Shown: positions 9,711 to 18,460, counted from the stretch's first letter. The stretch: DNA of 64,000 nucleotides from Aliarcobacter trophiarum LMG 25534 (GCF_003355515.1 NZ_CP031367.1:1798001-1862000), one strand, 5' to 3'. The notes: a model not told the origin generated them from the letters alone. Program-made: numbers and translations.

Positions 9711-10349
9711 ATGTTTAAAAAGAGTTTTATTTTAATTTTTATTTCGTTTTTGTTTACTGCTTGTTCATTTAAAATGCCAGAATTCTTAAGTTTTTCAAGT
9801 ATAGATTATTTAGAACTTCAAAAGGAAGCTGATATTTGTAGAGATTTAGATACTGAAAAAGAGAAGTTAGAGTGCTATAAAAAAATAGAGAGCACAAACT
9901 CTTTTGCACAAATAAGATTAGGTACTTACTACTCAACTAAAAAAGAGTATAAAGAGAGTTTAAAATACCTAAATATGGCAAAACAGAGTGATAATCTATA
10001 TGCTAATCTTCCTTTGGCACTTTTATACTATACAGGTGAAGGTGTGAGAAAGGATATAAATAAATCTTTTGAACTTTTAAAAGAAGCAAGTGATATTGAC
10101 CCAATTGCTGCTTTTCAACTATCAAGATTTTACCTACAAGGTATAAATACAAGAATTGATTATGATAGAGGTATAAAGTTGCTTTTATTTGCTGGAACAT
10201 CTGGTGTACTTCAAGCTCAAGATTTACTTTCTAATATCTATAAAGAGGGACTTTATGGAGCTCCAAAAGATCAAGTAAAGTATGAGTTTTGGTTAAAAAA
10301 AGCTAAAGACAACAAAGAAGACAAGAACTCAAAAATCTACATATTTTAA
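9711..10349 (+). CDS. Sel1-repeat lipoprotein, paralogue of the upstream gene
   Basis: A 212-residue lipoprotein: the N-terminal hydrophobic segment ends in FTAC. Sel1-like repeats follow, for example SLKYLNMAKQSDNLYANLPLALLYYTGEG and DPIAAFQLSRFY. The pattern C..D...EKLECY.KI.S.NSFAQIRLG also occurs in the preceding protein, so the pair arose by tandem duplication. Its ATG directly follows the upstream TAG stop, so translation is probably coupled. Periplasmic scaffolding is plausible; no direct functional clue is visible. Confidence 0.75.
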   Translation: MFKKSFILIFISFLFTACSFKMPEFLSFSSIDYLELQKEADICRDLDTEKEKLECYKKIESTNSFAQIRLGTYYSTKKEYKESLKYLNMAKQSDNLYANLPLALLYYTGEGVRKDINKSFELLKEASDIDPIAAFQLSRFYLQGINTRIDYDRGIKLLLFAGTSGVLQAQDLLSNIYKEGLYGAPKDQVKYEFWLKKAKDNKEDKNSKIYIF

Positions 10350-10388
10350 GATTTAAAAAGGTCGCAAACTTCTTTTTAAAGAGTGAAA

Positions 10389-12020
10389 ATGATAAAAAGT
10401 AATATCTTTTCTGGACTTACTGTTGGAATTATTGCATTGCCTTTATCTATGGCTCTTGCAATTGCAACAGGAGTTCCTCCCGAACTAGGACTTTATACTG
10501 CAATAATTGCGGGAGTTTTTGCCGCAGTTTTTGGAAGTAGTAAAGTAAATATTTCTGGTCCTACAGCTGCATTTATAGTTATTTTAATTCCAATAGTACA
10601 AGAGTTTGGTATAGCTGGATTACTTTTATGTGGTCTTATGTCTGGAGTTATTTTAATTTTAGTTGGAGTTTTTAGACTTGGAAACTTAATAGAGTTAGTT
10701 CCTTATCCAGTAACTGTTGGATTTACCTCTGGAATTGCTGTTGTAATAGCAACTTTTCAGATAAAAGATTTTTTTGGATTAACTATAGAAAGCTTTACAG
10801 GAAGCTATTTAGATAAGCTTTTTCTACTCTTTAGTAGTTTTACTACCTTTAATATTTTTGAATTTTTAACAGCATTTATTACCCTTTTAATCCTTATTTT
10901 TTGGAAAAAAACAAAGAGTAAAATTCCTTCTGCTTTGATAGCCTTGGGTTTTATTACTATTGTTGTTGCACTTTTAAATCACTATTACTCTTTAAATATC
11001 TCAACAATAGCTTCAACTTTTTCATACAACATAAATGGACTTGAAGGCTCAGGAATTCCACCTATTCCTTTACAATTTTCTCTTCCTTGGGGACATTTAG
11101 ATAGTAGCCAAATTAATTTTGATTTAATAAAAAAACTTCTTCCACATGCTATTGCTATTGCTATTTTAGGAGCTTTAGAGTCCCTTTTATGTGCCGTTAT
11201 AAGTGATGGAATGACTGGAAATAAAACAGATCCAAATAAAGAGTTAATAGGGCAAGGTATTACAAATATAGTTGTTCCATTTTTTGGAGGGATTCCAGCA
11301 ACAGCGGCAATTGCTAGAACTGTTGCAAATATAAATTCAGGCGGAACAGCAAAACTATCTTCAATAGTTCACTCTCTTTTCATTTTGGTTTCTATTTTAT
11401 TTATAGCTCCCTATATCTCTTATCTTCCAATGGCGGGCTTATCTGCTCTTTTACTAATTGTTGCTTGGAATATGAGCGAGATAAAACACTTTACAAATAT
11501 CTTAAAAACTGCTCCTAAAGATGATATATATGTACTTTTAACTTGTTTTGGTTTAACAGTTTTAATAGATATGCAAGTTGCTGTTGCTGTTGGGATTGGA
11601 CTTGCATCTATACTATTTATAAAAAGAACTATTGATTTATACTCTATTGAGCTTGTAAGTGAAGATATGAGTTTACATCCTGATTTACCAAAAGATATTC
11701 TAATTTATGATATAAATGGTCCTATGTTTTTTGGAGCTGCACAAAAAGCTATGAAGACCTTGATAAATGCAAATGATAAAAGAGATATAGTAATTTTAAA
11801 TATGAAAAATGTAACTATGATAGATATGACCGCAATGGTTGCTCTAAAATCAATTATAGATGGCTTTGAAGCAAAAAATAAAAAACTGATTTTTTCAGGT
11901 CTTAGCAATCGTGTACAAAAAAAGCTTGAACGTGCCAAATTTGATTATGTAACTACTTTTTCAAATATAAATGACTCAATAGAGTATGCTAAACACTTAT
12001 TAAATGTTTTAGAAGAATAA
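10389..12020 (+). CDS. SulP family anion permease with STAS domain
   Basis: Inner-membrane anion transporter (sulfate or bicarbonate class). About ten to twelve hydrophobic segments occupy residues 1-415, including the family signature GLTVGIIALPLSMALAIATG near the N-terminus. A cytoplasmic STAS domain follows (VILNMKNVTMIDMTAMVAL). The true start is probably the ATG at 10389, preceded by AAAGAG, rather than the upstream GTG. The substrate is uncertain: many SulP proteins without an adjacent carbonic anhydrase carry sulfate. It stands alone between the Sel1 lipoproteins and a dehydrogenase. Confidence 0.88.
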   Translation: MIKSNIFSGLTVGIIALPLSMALAIATGVPPELGLYTAIIAGVFAAVFGSSKVNISGPTAAFIVILIPIVQEFGIAGLLLCGLMSGVILILVGVFRLGNLIELVPYPVTVGFTSGIAVVIATFQIKDFFGLTIESFTGSYLDKLFLLFSSFTTFNIFEFLTAFITLLILIFWKKTKSKIPSALIALGFITIVVALLNHYYSLNISTIASTFSYNINGLEGSGIPPIPLQFSLPWGHLDSSQINFDLIKKLLPHAIAIAILGALESLLCAVISDGMTGNKTDPNKELIGQGITNIVVPFFGGIPATAAIARTVANINSGGTAKLSSIVHSLFILVSILFIAPYISYLPMAGLSALLLIVAWNMSEIKHFTNILKTAPKDDIYVLLTCFGLTVLIDMQVAVAVGIGLASILFIKRTIDLYSIELVSEDMSLHPDLPKDILIYDINGPMFFGAAQKAMKTLINANDKRDIVILNMKNVTMIDMTAMVALKSIIDGFEAKNKKLIFSGLSNRVQKKLERAKFDYVTTFSNINDSIEYAKHLLNVLEE

Positions 12021-12088
12021 AACTTAATATTGATATAAAATAAGATTTTAGGAACTATTTTGAAGTAAACTCTGAAAAAGGAGTTTTT

Positions 12089-12901
12089 ATGGCAAAAGTT
12101 ATTTTAATTACAGGTGCAACATCTGGTATGGGAGAAGCTAGTGCAAATCTTTTAGCAAAAAACGGCTACAAAGTTTATGCAGGAAGTAGAGATGAAAATA
12201 TCTCAAAAGTTGATGGAAATATAACTTATATCTATCTTGATGTTACTAAAACAAATAGTATAAAAAATGCCGTTCAAAAGATAATTAACATTGAAGGCAA
12301 AATTGATATACTATTAAACAATGCAGGATATGGTCTTCTTTCAACTTTAGAGGATGGAACTGATGAAGAGATTTTTAATCAGTTTGATGTAAATGTTTTT
12401 GGTCTAATAAAAACAATAAGAGAAGTTTTACCTTTTATGAGGGAGAAGAATTCTGGAGTGATTATAAATATTAGCTCATTTTTGGGGAAAATGGGACTTC
12501 CTTTATTGTCTCATTATAATGCTTCAAAATATGCAGTTGAAGGAATAACAGATTCTCTTAGATTTGAAACCTTACCATTTAATATAAGAGTTCACTCTAT
12601 AGAGGCTGGGCTTTTTGGAACAAACTTTGTAAAAAAAGGTTTAACAATCAATGAGGCTACAATGAGAGAAGAGTCACCATATAAAGCTTTAACTTCTCAT
12701 TTAGTACCAATTGTAGCAAAAGCAATAAATGAGGGACCAGATCCAATTGCAATTGCAAATGCTGTAAAGAATATAATTGAAGATGAAAATTCTCTAATAG
12801 CTATTCCTGTTGGAACAGAAGCTGAAACCTTTGTACCTCTTAGAAAACAATTAAGTAATGAAGATTTTGAGAAAAAAATTATTGAAACTTTTGGATTATA
12901 A
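12089..12901 (+). CDS. short-chain dehydrogenase/reductase
   Basis: NAD(P)-dependent oxidoreductase of the classical SDR family, 270 residues. The cofactor motif TGATSGMGEA is at residues 7-16, NNAGYG follows in the fourth strand, the catalytic serine is in NISSFLG, and the active-site pair is Y-N-A-S-K in SHYNASKYAVEG. The C-terminal segment is unlike fatty-acid synthesis FabG, so a ketone or steroid-like substrate is possible; it cannot be named. AAGGAG precedes the ATG. A strong hairpin follows the stop. Confidence 0.88.
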   Translation: MAKVILITGATSGMGEASANLLAKNGYKVYAGSRDENISKVDGNITYIYLDVTKTNSIKNAVQKIINIEGKIDILLNNAGYGLLSTLEDGTDEEIFNQFDVNVFGLIKTIREVLPFMREKNSGVIINISSFLGKMGLPLLSHYNASKYAVEGITDSLRFETLPFNIRVHSIEAGLFGTNFVKKGLTINEATMREESPYKALTSHLVPIVAKAINEGPDPIAIANAVKNIIEDENSLIAIPVGTEAETFVPLRKQLSNEDFEKKIIETFGL

Positions 12902-12918
12902 GAGTTTTATATATTTAT

Positions 12919-12947
12919 GAAAAGTGAGTTTTAAGCTCTCACTTTTC
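12919..12947 (+). terminator. hairpin terminator between the SDR and MFS genes
   Basis: Perfect 10-bp stem GAAAAGTGAG / CTCACTTTTC with a 9-base loop, between convergent genes. The flanks are T/A rich on both strands, so it could stop transcription from both sides, although there is no long uninterrupted T run. Confidence 0.6.
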
Positions 12948-13012
12948 AATAAAGTAAAAAATCATACAACAAAAAAATATCTTATAGCTTCACAAATTAA
13001 TACTATTAATAT

Positions 13013-14209
13013 TTAAAATTGAGTTTTCTCAATTCTAAAAACTTTACAAGTAAATATAAAAGCTAAAATACTCAAAATAAATAGTAATCCCAACCAATAA
13101 AAAATTGAAATCTCTACTAAATATCCTGCAACTAAAGTTGCAGTTGCTGGAAGTAAAAGCTGTAAAGAACCTAATAAAGCAGCAGTTGCACCTACTGATG
13201 TTTTTTGAGAAGACATTGCTATAGCGAATAAACTAGCTTCTGCTAAACCTAAGCCAAAAAATGAGATGAAAAATCCTATTACTATTCCATCCAAACCAAC
13301 TACAGATATATTTGAACTTATAAAACTTACTACTGAACCAAAAATTATAATAGCAGCTCCAAATATTGAGATTTGCTTCATATTTACTATTTGTAATAAT
13401 TTAGTAGATAGTAATGCACCAAATAAAAGGGCACTTCCAGTTGCTCCAAATACCAAACCAAACGTTTTTGAATCAAGATTATAAATCTCTTTGTAAGAGT
13501 ACGAAGCTCCAGAAATATAGCCAAAGATAAACATATACATTAAACAAGTTGCAAAAGCAGGAATTAAGAAGTTCATATTTTTTATAATATTGAAGTAAAT
13601 AATAAAGATATTTTTAAAATTAATTATAACTTTTTTTTCATCTTTTAATGTCTCTGGTAATATAAATAATGATAATATTAATACTAAAATAGCTAGTATA
13701 AATAGTACATAAAATACCGCCTTCCAACCAAAAACTTGATCAATATATCCACCTATTGCTGGAGCTAAAATAGGTGTAATTGCTCCAATAGTAATTAAAA
13801 TAGCAAATATTTTTGCTGCAACTTTTCCCTTTGATACATCTCTTACCATGCTAATTAAACAAATATATATTAAAGCAACACCTAATCCTTGAATAATCCT
13901 ATATAGTAAAAACAACTCTATATTTGATGAAGTAGTGATTGCAAAAGAGCATAATGCATATAAAGAGGTTCCTAAAATTAATGGTATTTTTCTTCCAAAA
14001 TAGTCAATTATTGGTCCAAAAAAAAGCTGACCAACTCCCATTGCAAATAGATAAAATGTAAGCGAAAGTTGTACCTTTGAGTAAGGAGTTTCAAAAAATG
14101 CTGCAATATCAGTCATTGATGCTAAATACATATCAACTGCCATATAACAAAGAATTTCGATTATGGCAATGGTCATAATAAATTTAAAACTAATTAATCT
14201 TCTTTTCAT
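13013..14209 (-). CDS. Bcr/CflA-type multidrug efflux MFS transporter
   Basis: Twelve-helix proton-driven drug exporter of the DHA1 Bcr/CflA subfamily, about 398 residues. The signature AVDMYLASMTDIAAFF in helix 1 and the loop GPIIDYFGRKIPLILG between helices 2 and 3 are characteristic. I use the ATG at 14209, because GGAAG lies five bases before it; the upstream TTG has no site. It is directly downstream, on the same strand, of a broken tetR-type gene, with an operator-like palindrome between them. Loss of that repressor may leave the pump constitutively expressed. Confidence 0.88.
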   Translation of the reverse strand: MKRRLISFKFIMTIAIIEILCYMAVDMYLASMTDIAAFFETPYSKVQLSLTFYLFAMGVGQLFFGPIIDYFGRKIPLILGTSLYALCSFAITTSSNIELFLLYRIIQGLGVALIYICLISMVRDVSKGKVAAKIFAILITIGAITPILAPAIGGYIDQVFGWKAVFYVLFILAILVLILSLFILPETLKDEKKVIINFKNIFIIYFNIIKNMNFLIPAFATCLMYMFIFGYISGASYSYKEIYNLDSKTFGLVFGATGSALLFGALLSTKLLQIVNMKQISIFGAAIIIFGSVVSFISSNISVVGLDGIVIGFFISFFGLGLAEASLFAIAMSSQKTSVGATAALLGSLQLLLPATATLVAGYLVEISIFYWLGLLFILSILAFIFTCKVFRIEKTQF

Positions 14210-14230
14210 AAAATCTTCCAAAATATATTA

Positions 14231-14246
14231 CAATACAGTCGTATTG
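14231..14246. promoter_or_regulatory. candidate TetR-type operator
   Basis: The inverted repeat CAATAC-AGTC-GTATTG has perfect 6-bp arms. It lies about 22 bases upstream of the efflux-pump start and downstream of the tetR frame. Size and position fit a TetR-family operator controlling the pump, which is inference. Confidence 0.45.
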
Positions 14247-14271
14247 AGATTGAAAGTTTATCAAAAAAAGC

Positions 14272-14805
14272 TTAAAGTAAAAAAGTTTTTAAATCTTCTA
14301 AAATCTCTTTTCGTTCTTCTTCTGATAGCTTTATATACTTTAAAGATAATAAAGCAAATAGTGCTTCTGAAAATAAAAATGCTAACCTTAATTTTTTTCC
14401 TTCGTCATTATTTGTATCTATAGAGTTTAAAGAGATTCTATACCAATCTTGGAACTCTTTTAAAATAGATTCATCTTGCAAAAGCATAGTTACCATTTTT
14501 GATGATTTATTAAATTGTTCATTGTTTTTATACTTAGATATATATTCAATATGAGCTTTAATTTTTGCATCTTTAGAAATATCACCTTTGGATAGAAGTT
14601 CTATTTGGTGATTATACTATTCTTCGTTTTTTGCTGAAACTGCCTTTATCATTCCTTCTTTATTTCCAAAAGTATATTGGACTCCACCTATTGAGATATT
14701 TGCTTTAGCCGCAACTTTTCTAATACTTAAACCTAAAAGTCCTTCATTTAAAATAATATCTTCAATAACACTTATTAGATGATTTTTATCTATTTTAGTT
14801 GCCAA
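14272..14805 (-). pseudogene. TetR family regulator interrupted by an in-frame stop
   Basis: The N-terminal part, from a TTG start at 14805 with AGGA seven bases upstream, is a TetR helix-turn-helix (LSIRKVAAKANISIGGVQYTFGNKEGM). Codon 63 is TAG at 14617-14619. The same frame then stays open for 114 more codons to 14272, with typical TetR ligand-domain helices (DEGKKLRLAFLFSEALFALLSL). No shift of frame is needed to join them, so this is a nonsense change, not a frameshift. The intact protein would be about 177 residues, a normal TetR length. It precedes the Bcr/CflA pump on the same strand and presumably once repressed it. Confidence 0.82.
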
Positions 14806-14841
14806 ATTATTTTCCTATTTGATACTCTATTTAATATTATT

Positions 14842-14960
14842 TGTGAGATTCAAAATAAATTGATAATGATTTTTTCATAATATTAAATACCTTTTTTTAG
14901 GAATCTTATAATAGTTTTTATTAAAACTAATTTTATATATGTACAATAAAAATTGACAAT
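14842..14960 (+). repeat. left end of the Tn7-like element with two spaced transposase-site repeats
   Basis: The first site, about 14850-14869, contains AAATTGATAATGA, a 13-base exact inverted match to 23351-23363 at the right edge. The second site, 14939-14960, matches the third right-end repeat (minus strand of 23353-23374) at 20 of 22 positions. Both sites point inward, as TnsB sites do. Confidence 0.6.
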
Positions 14961-14961
14961 A

Positions 14962-15090
14962 TTATTCAACATAAGTCTTTAACTGATTAAAAAAGTATCT
15001 ACACTCTTGGGGGCATTCCCAAATATTGAAATTATCCAAGTCATGATGTCTAGTATAAAAGCTGAAGGATATTTGCAATTGTATTAAAAT
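14962..15090 (-). other. short open frame, possible gene remnant
   Basis: The stretch 14806-15203 holds the transposon left end and no full gene. Within it the minus strand is open for 42 codons with a protein-like composition: SFYTRHHDLDNFNIWECPQE and then CRYFFNQLKTYVE before the stop. It has no plausible start, which suggests the C-terminal remnant of a deleted gene. I do not recognise the family. The rest of the gap is plain AT-rich sequence. Confidence 0.25.
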
Positions 15091-15203
15091 TTATATAAAA
15101 TGAAAATCTCTAACATTTAATACTACACAAATATATATTGTTAAATCCTTTCATAAGAGCCTATTATTTATTACCATTCTATCAACAAATACATAAATAT
15201 TCT

Positions 15204-15226
15204 AGTAACGATAATAAAGAATTATA
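15204..15226 (+). repeat. dif-like recombination site S1
   Basis: Outer arm TAACGATAA, centre TAAAGAA, inner arm TTAT. The 20 bases TAACGATAATAAAGAATTAT (15206-15225) recur exactly, inverted, at 17381-17400. The site lies 20 bases beyond the stop of the DUF262-HNH gene and bounds the first restriction module. Confidence 0.65.
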
Positions 15227-15245
15227 AATAATCTATACTTTCTTA

Positions 15246-16349
15246 TTACTTTCCAGACTTTGTTCTATTACAATCTTTACAAAGCATTTGACAATTTTCT
15301 TCAATTGTTTTTCCTCCTTCATGCCAAGGCTTAATATGGTCACCTTCCATTTGAGAGATTGGAAAAGTATTATGACACTTAGCACATATTCCATCTTGTA
15401 GTTCATAAATCTTTTGTTTAATTGCATCTGAAAATGCACGCAATGAAAGATATCGTTCATTACGAGTTAACACATAAGGATAAATACCACTTTTTTTCTC
15501 AACATCATCATCCAATATTAATTGAGCAATCTCTACTTCTAATTCATGTGTATCATAAAGATTTTCTTTATAAGTATTATATAAAAAGCCCCAATCAACA
15601 TTTTTCATAAATTTTTCTCTTTTTTTTGTAAATGTTGATTCTATCCACGATATGACACTTTGAAAATATATCCATAATGCACTTGCATTAGGATCATGTT
15701 GATGATCTTGCATATATTGGTCTATATTATTATTACTTATCCATTTTATGGCTGTTTCTAAATATTCTTGTCTATTTACTTTACCTGATAGATAACTATT
15801 GGCTATTGCATTTGCGGGACAATTGCTTTTACTAAAATATCTTTTTGCATCAGTAATCCAAGAACCAGAAAAAACAGCATTTCTAAGTTCTTGACTAGAT
15901 AATCTTTCTCCTGCAATATTAATAGTTTCAAACCATTTTAATTTTTCACTATTTTTACCACTACATAAATATATCATGAGTTTATACTCTAAAATCTTTT
16001 CTTGTTCATCTTCTTGAAGGTTATGAAAGGCTCTTGGTTGAGAAAAATCACCAATATTCGCAGAGAAATCTCCTTCTACATATTGACATATAGAAATAGT
16101 ACGTTGTTGACCATCAATTACTTCATAGTCTCCATCTTCTTTAACTGCCCAATACATTACATTTAATGGAAAATCTTTAGTAATTGTATCAATTACTGCA
16201 TCTCTTTGCTTATCTCCATAAACAAACTCTCTCTGATATGGAGGACGAATATCTAATTTTCCATTGTAACTAAAGACCCCATTCTCTTCATTATCTTGAT
16301 ATCCTTCAATTAATTCACGAATTGTTATCTCTTTAAGTTCAATTTTCAT
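15246..16349 (-). CDS. DUF262-HNH restriction nuclease
   Basis: A 367-residue predicted endonuclease. The N-terminal DUF262 (ParB-like, GmrS-type) domain shows PPYQREFVYGDKQRDAVIDT and the DGQQR motif near residue 78. This domain couples nucleotide binding to cleavage in GmrSD, SspE and BrxU. The C-terminus is an HNH nuclease: CAKCHNTF, MEGDHIKPWHEGG, then ENCQMLCKDCNRTKSGK, with zinc cysteine pairs and the catalytic DH. Its ATG overlaps the methylase stop by four bases (ATGA), so both are made from one message. Pairing with a cognate-type methylase suggests a restriction enzyme blocked by adenine methylation; a modification-dependent role is the alternative. Confidence 0.82.
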   Translation of the reverse strand: MKIELKEITIRELIEGYQDNEENGVFSYNGKLDIRPPYQREFVYGDKQRDAVIDTITKDFPLNVMYWAVKEDGDYEVIDGQQRTISICQYVEGDFSANIGDFSQPRAFHNLQEDEQEKILEYKLMIYLCSGKNSEKLKWFETINIAGERLSSQELRNAVFSGSWITDAKRYFSKSNCPANAIANSYLSGKVNRQEYLETAIKWISNNNIDQYMQDHQHDPNASALWIYFQSVISWIESTFTKKREKFMKNVDWGFLYNTYKENLYDTHELEVEIAQLILDDDVEKKSGIYPYVLTRNERYLSLRAFSDAIKQKIYELQDGICAKCHNTFPISQMEGDHIKPWHEGGKTIEENCQMLCKDCNRTKSGK

Positions 16350-17365
16350 AATTTTTTATTCCTTATTAATATTCTTGCATATTTCTGTTTTCCATTAATA
16401 ATTCCACGATGTCTTTTCTTATCATTAGTTCGTAGTAATTCTACTTCTTTTGAGCTATCTCCACTGTGTGTTTGCCCTACAATTTCAAATTGTTCTGGAT
16501 TATATTTACTCAAGAAAGTTACTGGAACACCCATAACTCCACCATAATCGATAGGAATCTCTGCTACTTTATCAATATTAATTGCATTATAATTTTCATA
16601 GGTTGGATATTCTTCATTTTTATATAATTTATATAATATTAAATCCTCATGTCTTTTGGCTATATCTAAATTTGTATACCAACATATATTGCCTAAACTT
16701 CTCCATTTTTGACCTGTTTCATCTTCTCTATATCTTGTTTCACGCGCTTGATAGTGATTAGGAACTTTAAATTCCATATCTCCACTTCTATTGCCCAACC
16801 AAATTTTGTTTTCTTTAATTAGAGAAAACGTCTCTTTAGTTGTCGCAGCATTTTGATTTCCAATAATTATAAATTTTTTATCATATTCTATGAGTTGAGC
16901 AATATATTCACGAAATAGAGAAAAGGGAGGGTTTGTAACTACTATATCAGCCTGTTTTAGTAATTCAATACTTTCTTCACTTCTAAAATCTCCATCTCCT
17001 TCTAAATAGTTCACTCCTATTTCTTGTATATCTGGAATACTATTACCATTTTTATCACCATAGTACTCTAAATAAATTGCCTGCTTAGAATTTCCTTGAG
17101 TAAAAAGATCCATATTGTTATTTTGGAAACATGTCGTTATCAGTTTTTTTAATCCTAATTTTTCAAAATTATATGAAAAATAGTGAAAAAAGTTACTAAC
17201 TCTAGGATCATCACAATTACAATAAATTATTTTATCTTTAAAATGTTTTTTATAATGCTTTAATTCTTTTTCTATATCAGTTAATTGAGTATAATACTCA
17301 TCCTCTTTATTTATTTTTGCTTTATGTAAATTTTTATTTAAATCTTTTTTATTTAGCTTTGTCAT
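16346..17365 (-). CDS. M.EcoRI-like adenine-specific DNA methyltransferase
   Basis: Strong resemblance to the EcoRI methylase along its whole length: YCNCDDPRVSNFF, GLKKLI, GDGDFRS.ESI.LLK, the catalytic DIVVTNPPFSLFREY (NPPF), LIKENKIWLG, and NYNAIN...IP.DY.GVMGVP.TF. It transfers methyl groups to adenine N6, in M.EcoRI within GAATTC; the target here is not known. The second ATG (17365) is favoured because AAGGA lies five bases before it. The partner downstream is a DUF262-HNH protein, not an EcoRI-type nuclease. A TAGAAT -10 element at 17405-17410 (minus strand) lies beyond site S2, so the gene's promoter is probably outside the module. Confidence 0.9.
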   Translation of the reverse strand: MTKLNKKDLNKNLHKAKINKEDEYYTQLTDIEKELKHYKKHFKDKIIYCNCDDPRVSNFFHYFSYNFEKLGLKKLITTCFQNNNMDLFTQGNSKQAIYLEYYGDKNGNSIPDIQEIGVNYLEGDGDFRSEESIELLKQADIVVTNPPFSLFREYIAQLIEYDKKFIIIGNQNAATTKETFSLIKENKIWLGNRSGDMEFKVPNHYQARETRYREDETGQKWRSLGNICWYTNLDIAKRHEDLILYKLYKNEEYPTYENYNAINIDKVAEIPIDYGGVMGVPVTFLSKYNPEQFEIVGQTHSGDSSKEVELLRTNDKKRHRGIINGKQKYARILIRNKKL

Positions 17366-17373
17366 CATTTTCC

Positions 17374-17403
17374 TTAAAGGATAATTCTTTATTATCGTTA
17401 ATT
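17374..17403 (-). repeat. dif-like recombination site S2
   Basis: Carries ATAATTCTTTATTATCGTTA (17381-17400), the exact reverse complement of 20 bases in S1. Its outer arm ATTATCGTTAATT (17391-17403) is repeated, inverted, at 18476-18488 in S3, so the integrase gene is framed by a 13-bp inverted repeat. The site sits in the methylase leader, next to the ribosome site. Confidence 0.65.
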
Positions 17404-17506
17404 GATTCTATCAAAATAATTCTAAAATAATATATAAAACACTCATACTTCATAGCATTAAAAGTAACTAATAACTAAACTCCCACTTTTAATTTAAAGG
17501 AGTTAC

Positions 17507-18433
17507 ATGGTATTACCAAAAGCAATTGAAAAATTTAGATTTCATTGTGTTTATGAGAAGAATCTAAGTTTAAAAACTATGCATGCTTACGATGCAGATC
17601 TAAAACAATTTTTAGAGAAATTTAAAAATTATAAAATAAATGAAATATCAAAATTTGATCTAAAAGATTATGTGGAGAGTTTATTTAACCATTCTTACAA
17701 AATAAAAACTATAAAACGAAAAATAGCAGTATTAAAAACTTTTTTTAATTACTTAGAATTTGATGAAATTTTAGAAATAAATCCATTTAGAAAATTAAGA
17801 CTATCTCTTAAGGAACCTAAATTACTACCTAAAACACTAGATATTAAAGAAATTAAAACTATTTTAAAATATCTATATAATTTAAAACATATTTATGATA
17901 AATCCACTTTTAGATACAAACTTCTAGTAAGAGATATAGTATCAATTGAAATCTTATTTTCAACTGGTATAAGAGTATCTGAGCTATCCAATTTAAAAAA
18001 AAATGAAATAAATATCAAACAGGGAATCGTAAAAATATTTGGAAAAGGCTCAAAAGAAAGAATTATTCAAATTTGTGATAAAGAAGTTTTAAATCTATTA
18101 AAAGAGTATTCTATTCTATTTAATTTAAATAGCAATCCAAATAATCATTTTTTACTAAATAGATTAAACAATAATTTTTCGGAGCAATCTATTAGAGCTA
18201 TGATTCATAAATATGAACAAAAATTAGGTTTACGACAAATTACTCCCCATATGTTTAGGCATTCTTTTGCAACACTGCTATTAGAAGAAGGTGTAGATGT
18301 AAGATATATACAAAATATGTTAGGGCATTCTTCAATATCAACTACGCAAATATATACAAAAGTAAATACAAAACATCAAAGAAAACTGCTTAGTTCAAAA
18401 CATCCAAGGAGAACCTTTAGCTTGTCTTTATAA
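17507..18433 (+). CDS. Xer-like tyrosine recombinase/integrase
   Basis: A 308-residue recombinase with an N-terminal SAM-like core-binding domain (about 1-90) and a C-terminal catalytic domain. Catalytic residues are visible: R in FSTGIRVSELSNLKK, K in GKGSKER, H-x-x-R in PHMFRHSFATLL, H in MLGHSSISTTQ, and the nucleophilic Tyr in IYT. The layout is closer to XerC/XerD than to phage integrases. AAAGGAG precedes the ATG. It lies between two restriction modules, each bounded by inverted dif-like sites, which are its likely substrates. It could also be the housekeeping Xer recombinase, but its position inside an accessory island argues against that. Confidence 0.88.
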   Translation: MVLPKAIEKFRFHCVYEKNLSLKTMHAYDADLKQFLEKFKNYKINEISKFDLKDYVESLFNHSYKIKTIKRKIAVLKTFFNYLEFDEILEINPFRKLRLSLKEPKLLPKTLDIKEIKTILKYLYNLKHIYDKSTFRYKLLVRDIVSIEILFSTGIRVSELSNLKKNEINIKQGIVKIFGKGSKERIIQICDKEVLNLLKEYSILFNLNSNPNNHFLLNRLNNNFSEQSIRAMIHKYEQKLGLRQITPHMFRHSFATLLLEEGVDVRYIQNMLGHSSISTTQIYTKVNTKHQRKLLSSKHPRRTFSLSL

Positions 18434-18436
18434 TTA

Positions 18437-18460
18437 AAACTAGACTATAAAGTCTAGTTT
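18437..18460 (+). terminator. intrinsic terminator of the integrase gene
   Basis: Perfect 10-bp stem AAACTAGACT / AGTCTAGTTT with loop ATAA, three bases after the stop codon. It isolates the second restriction module from integrase transcription. Confidence 0.75.

Noticed and set aside
14272-14805. Two separate small genes or a frameshift in the tetR region
   Set aside because: The two parts are in the same frame with a single TAG between them and no other stop; together they make a normal-length TetR.
15233-15460. 75-codon frame on the minus strand
   Set aside because: It lies within the HNH nuclease gene in another frame and lacks any family feature.
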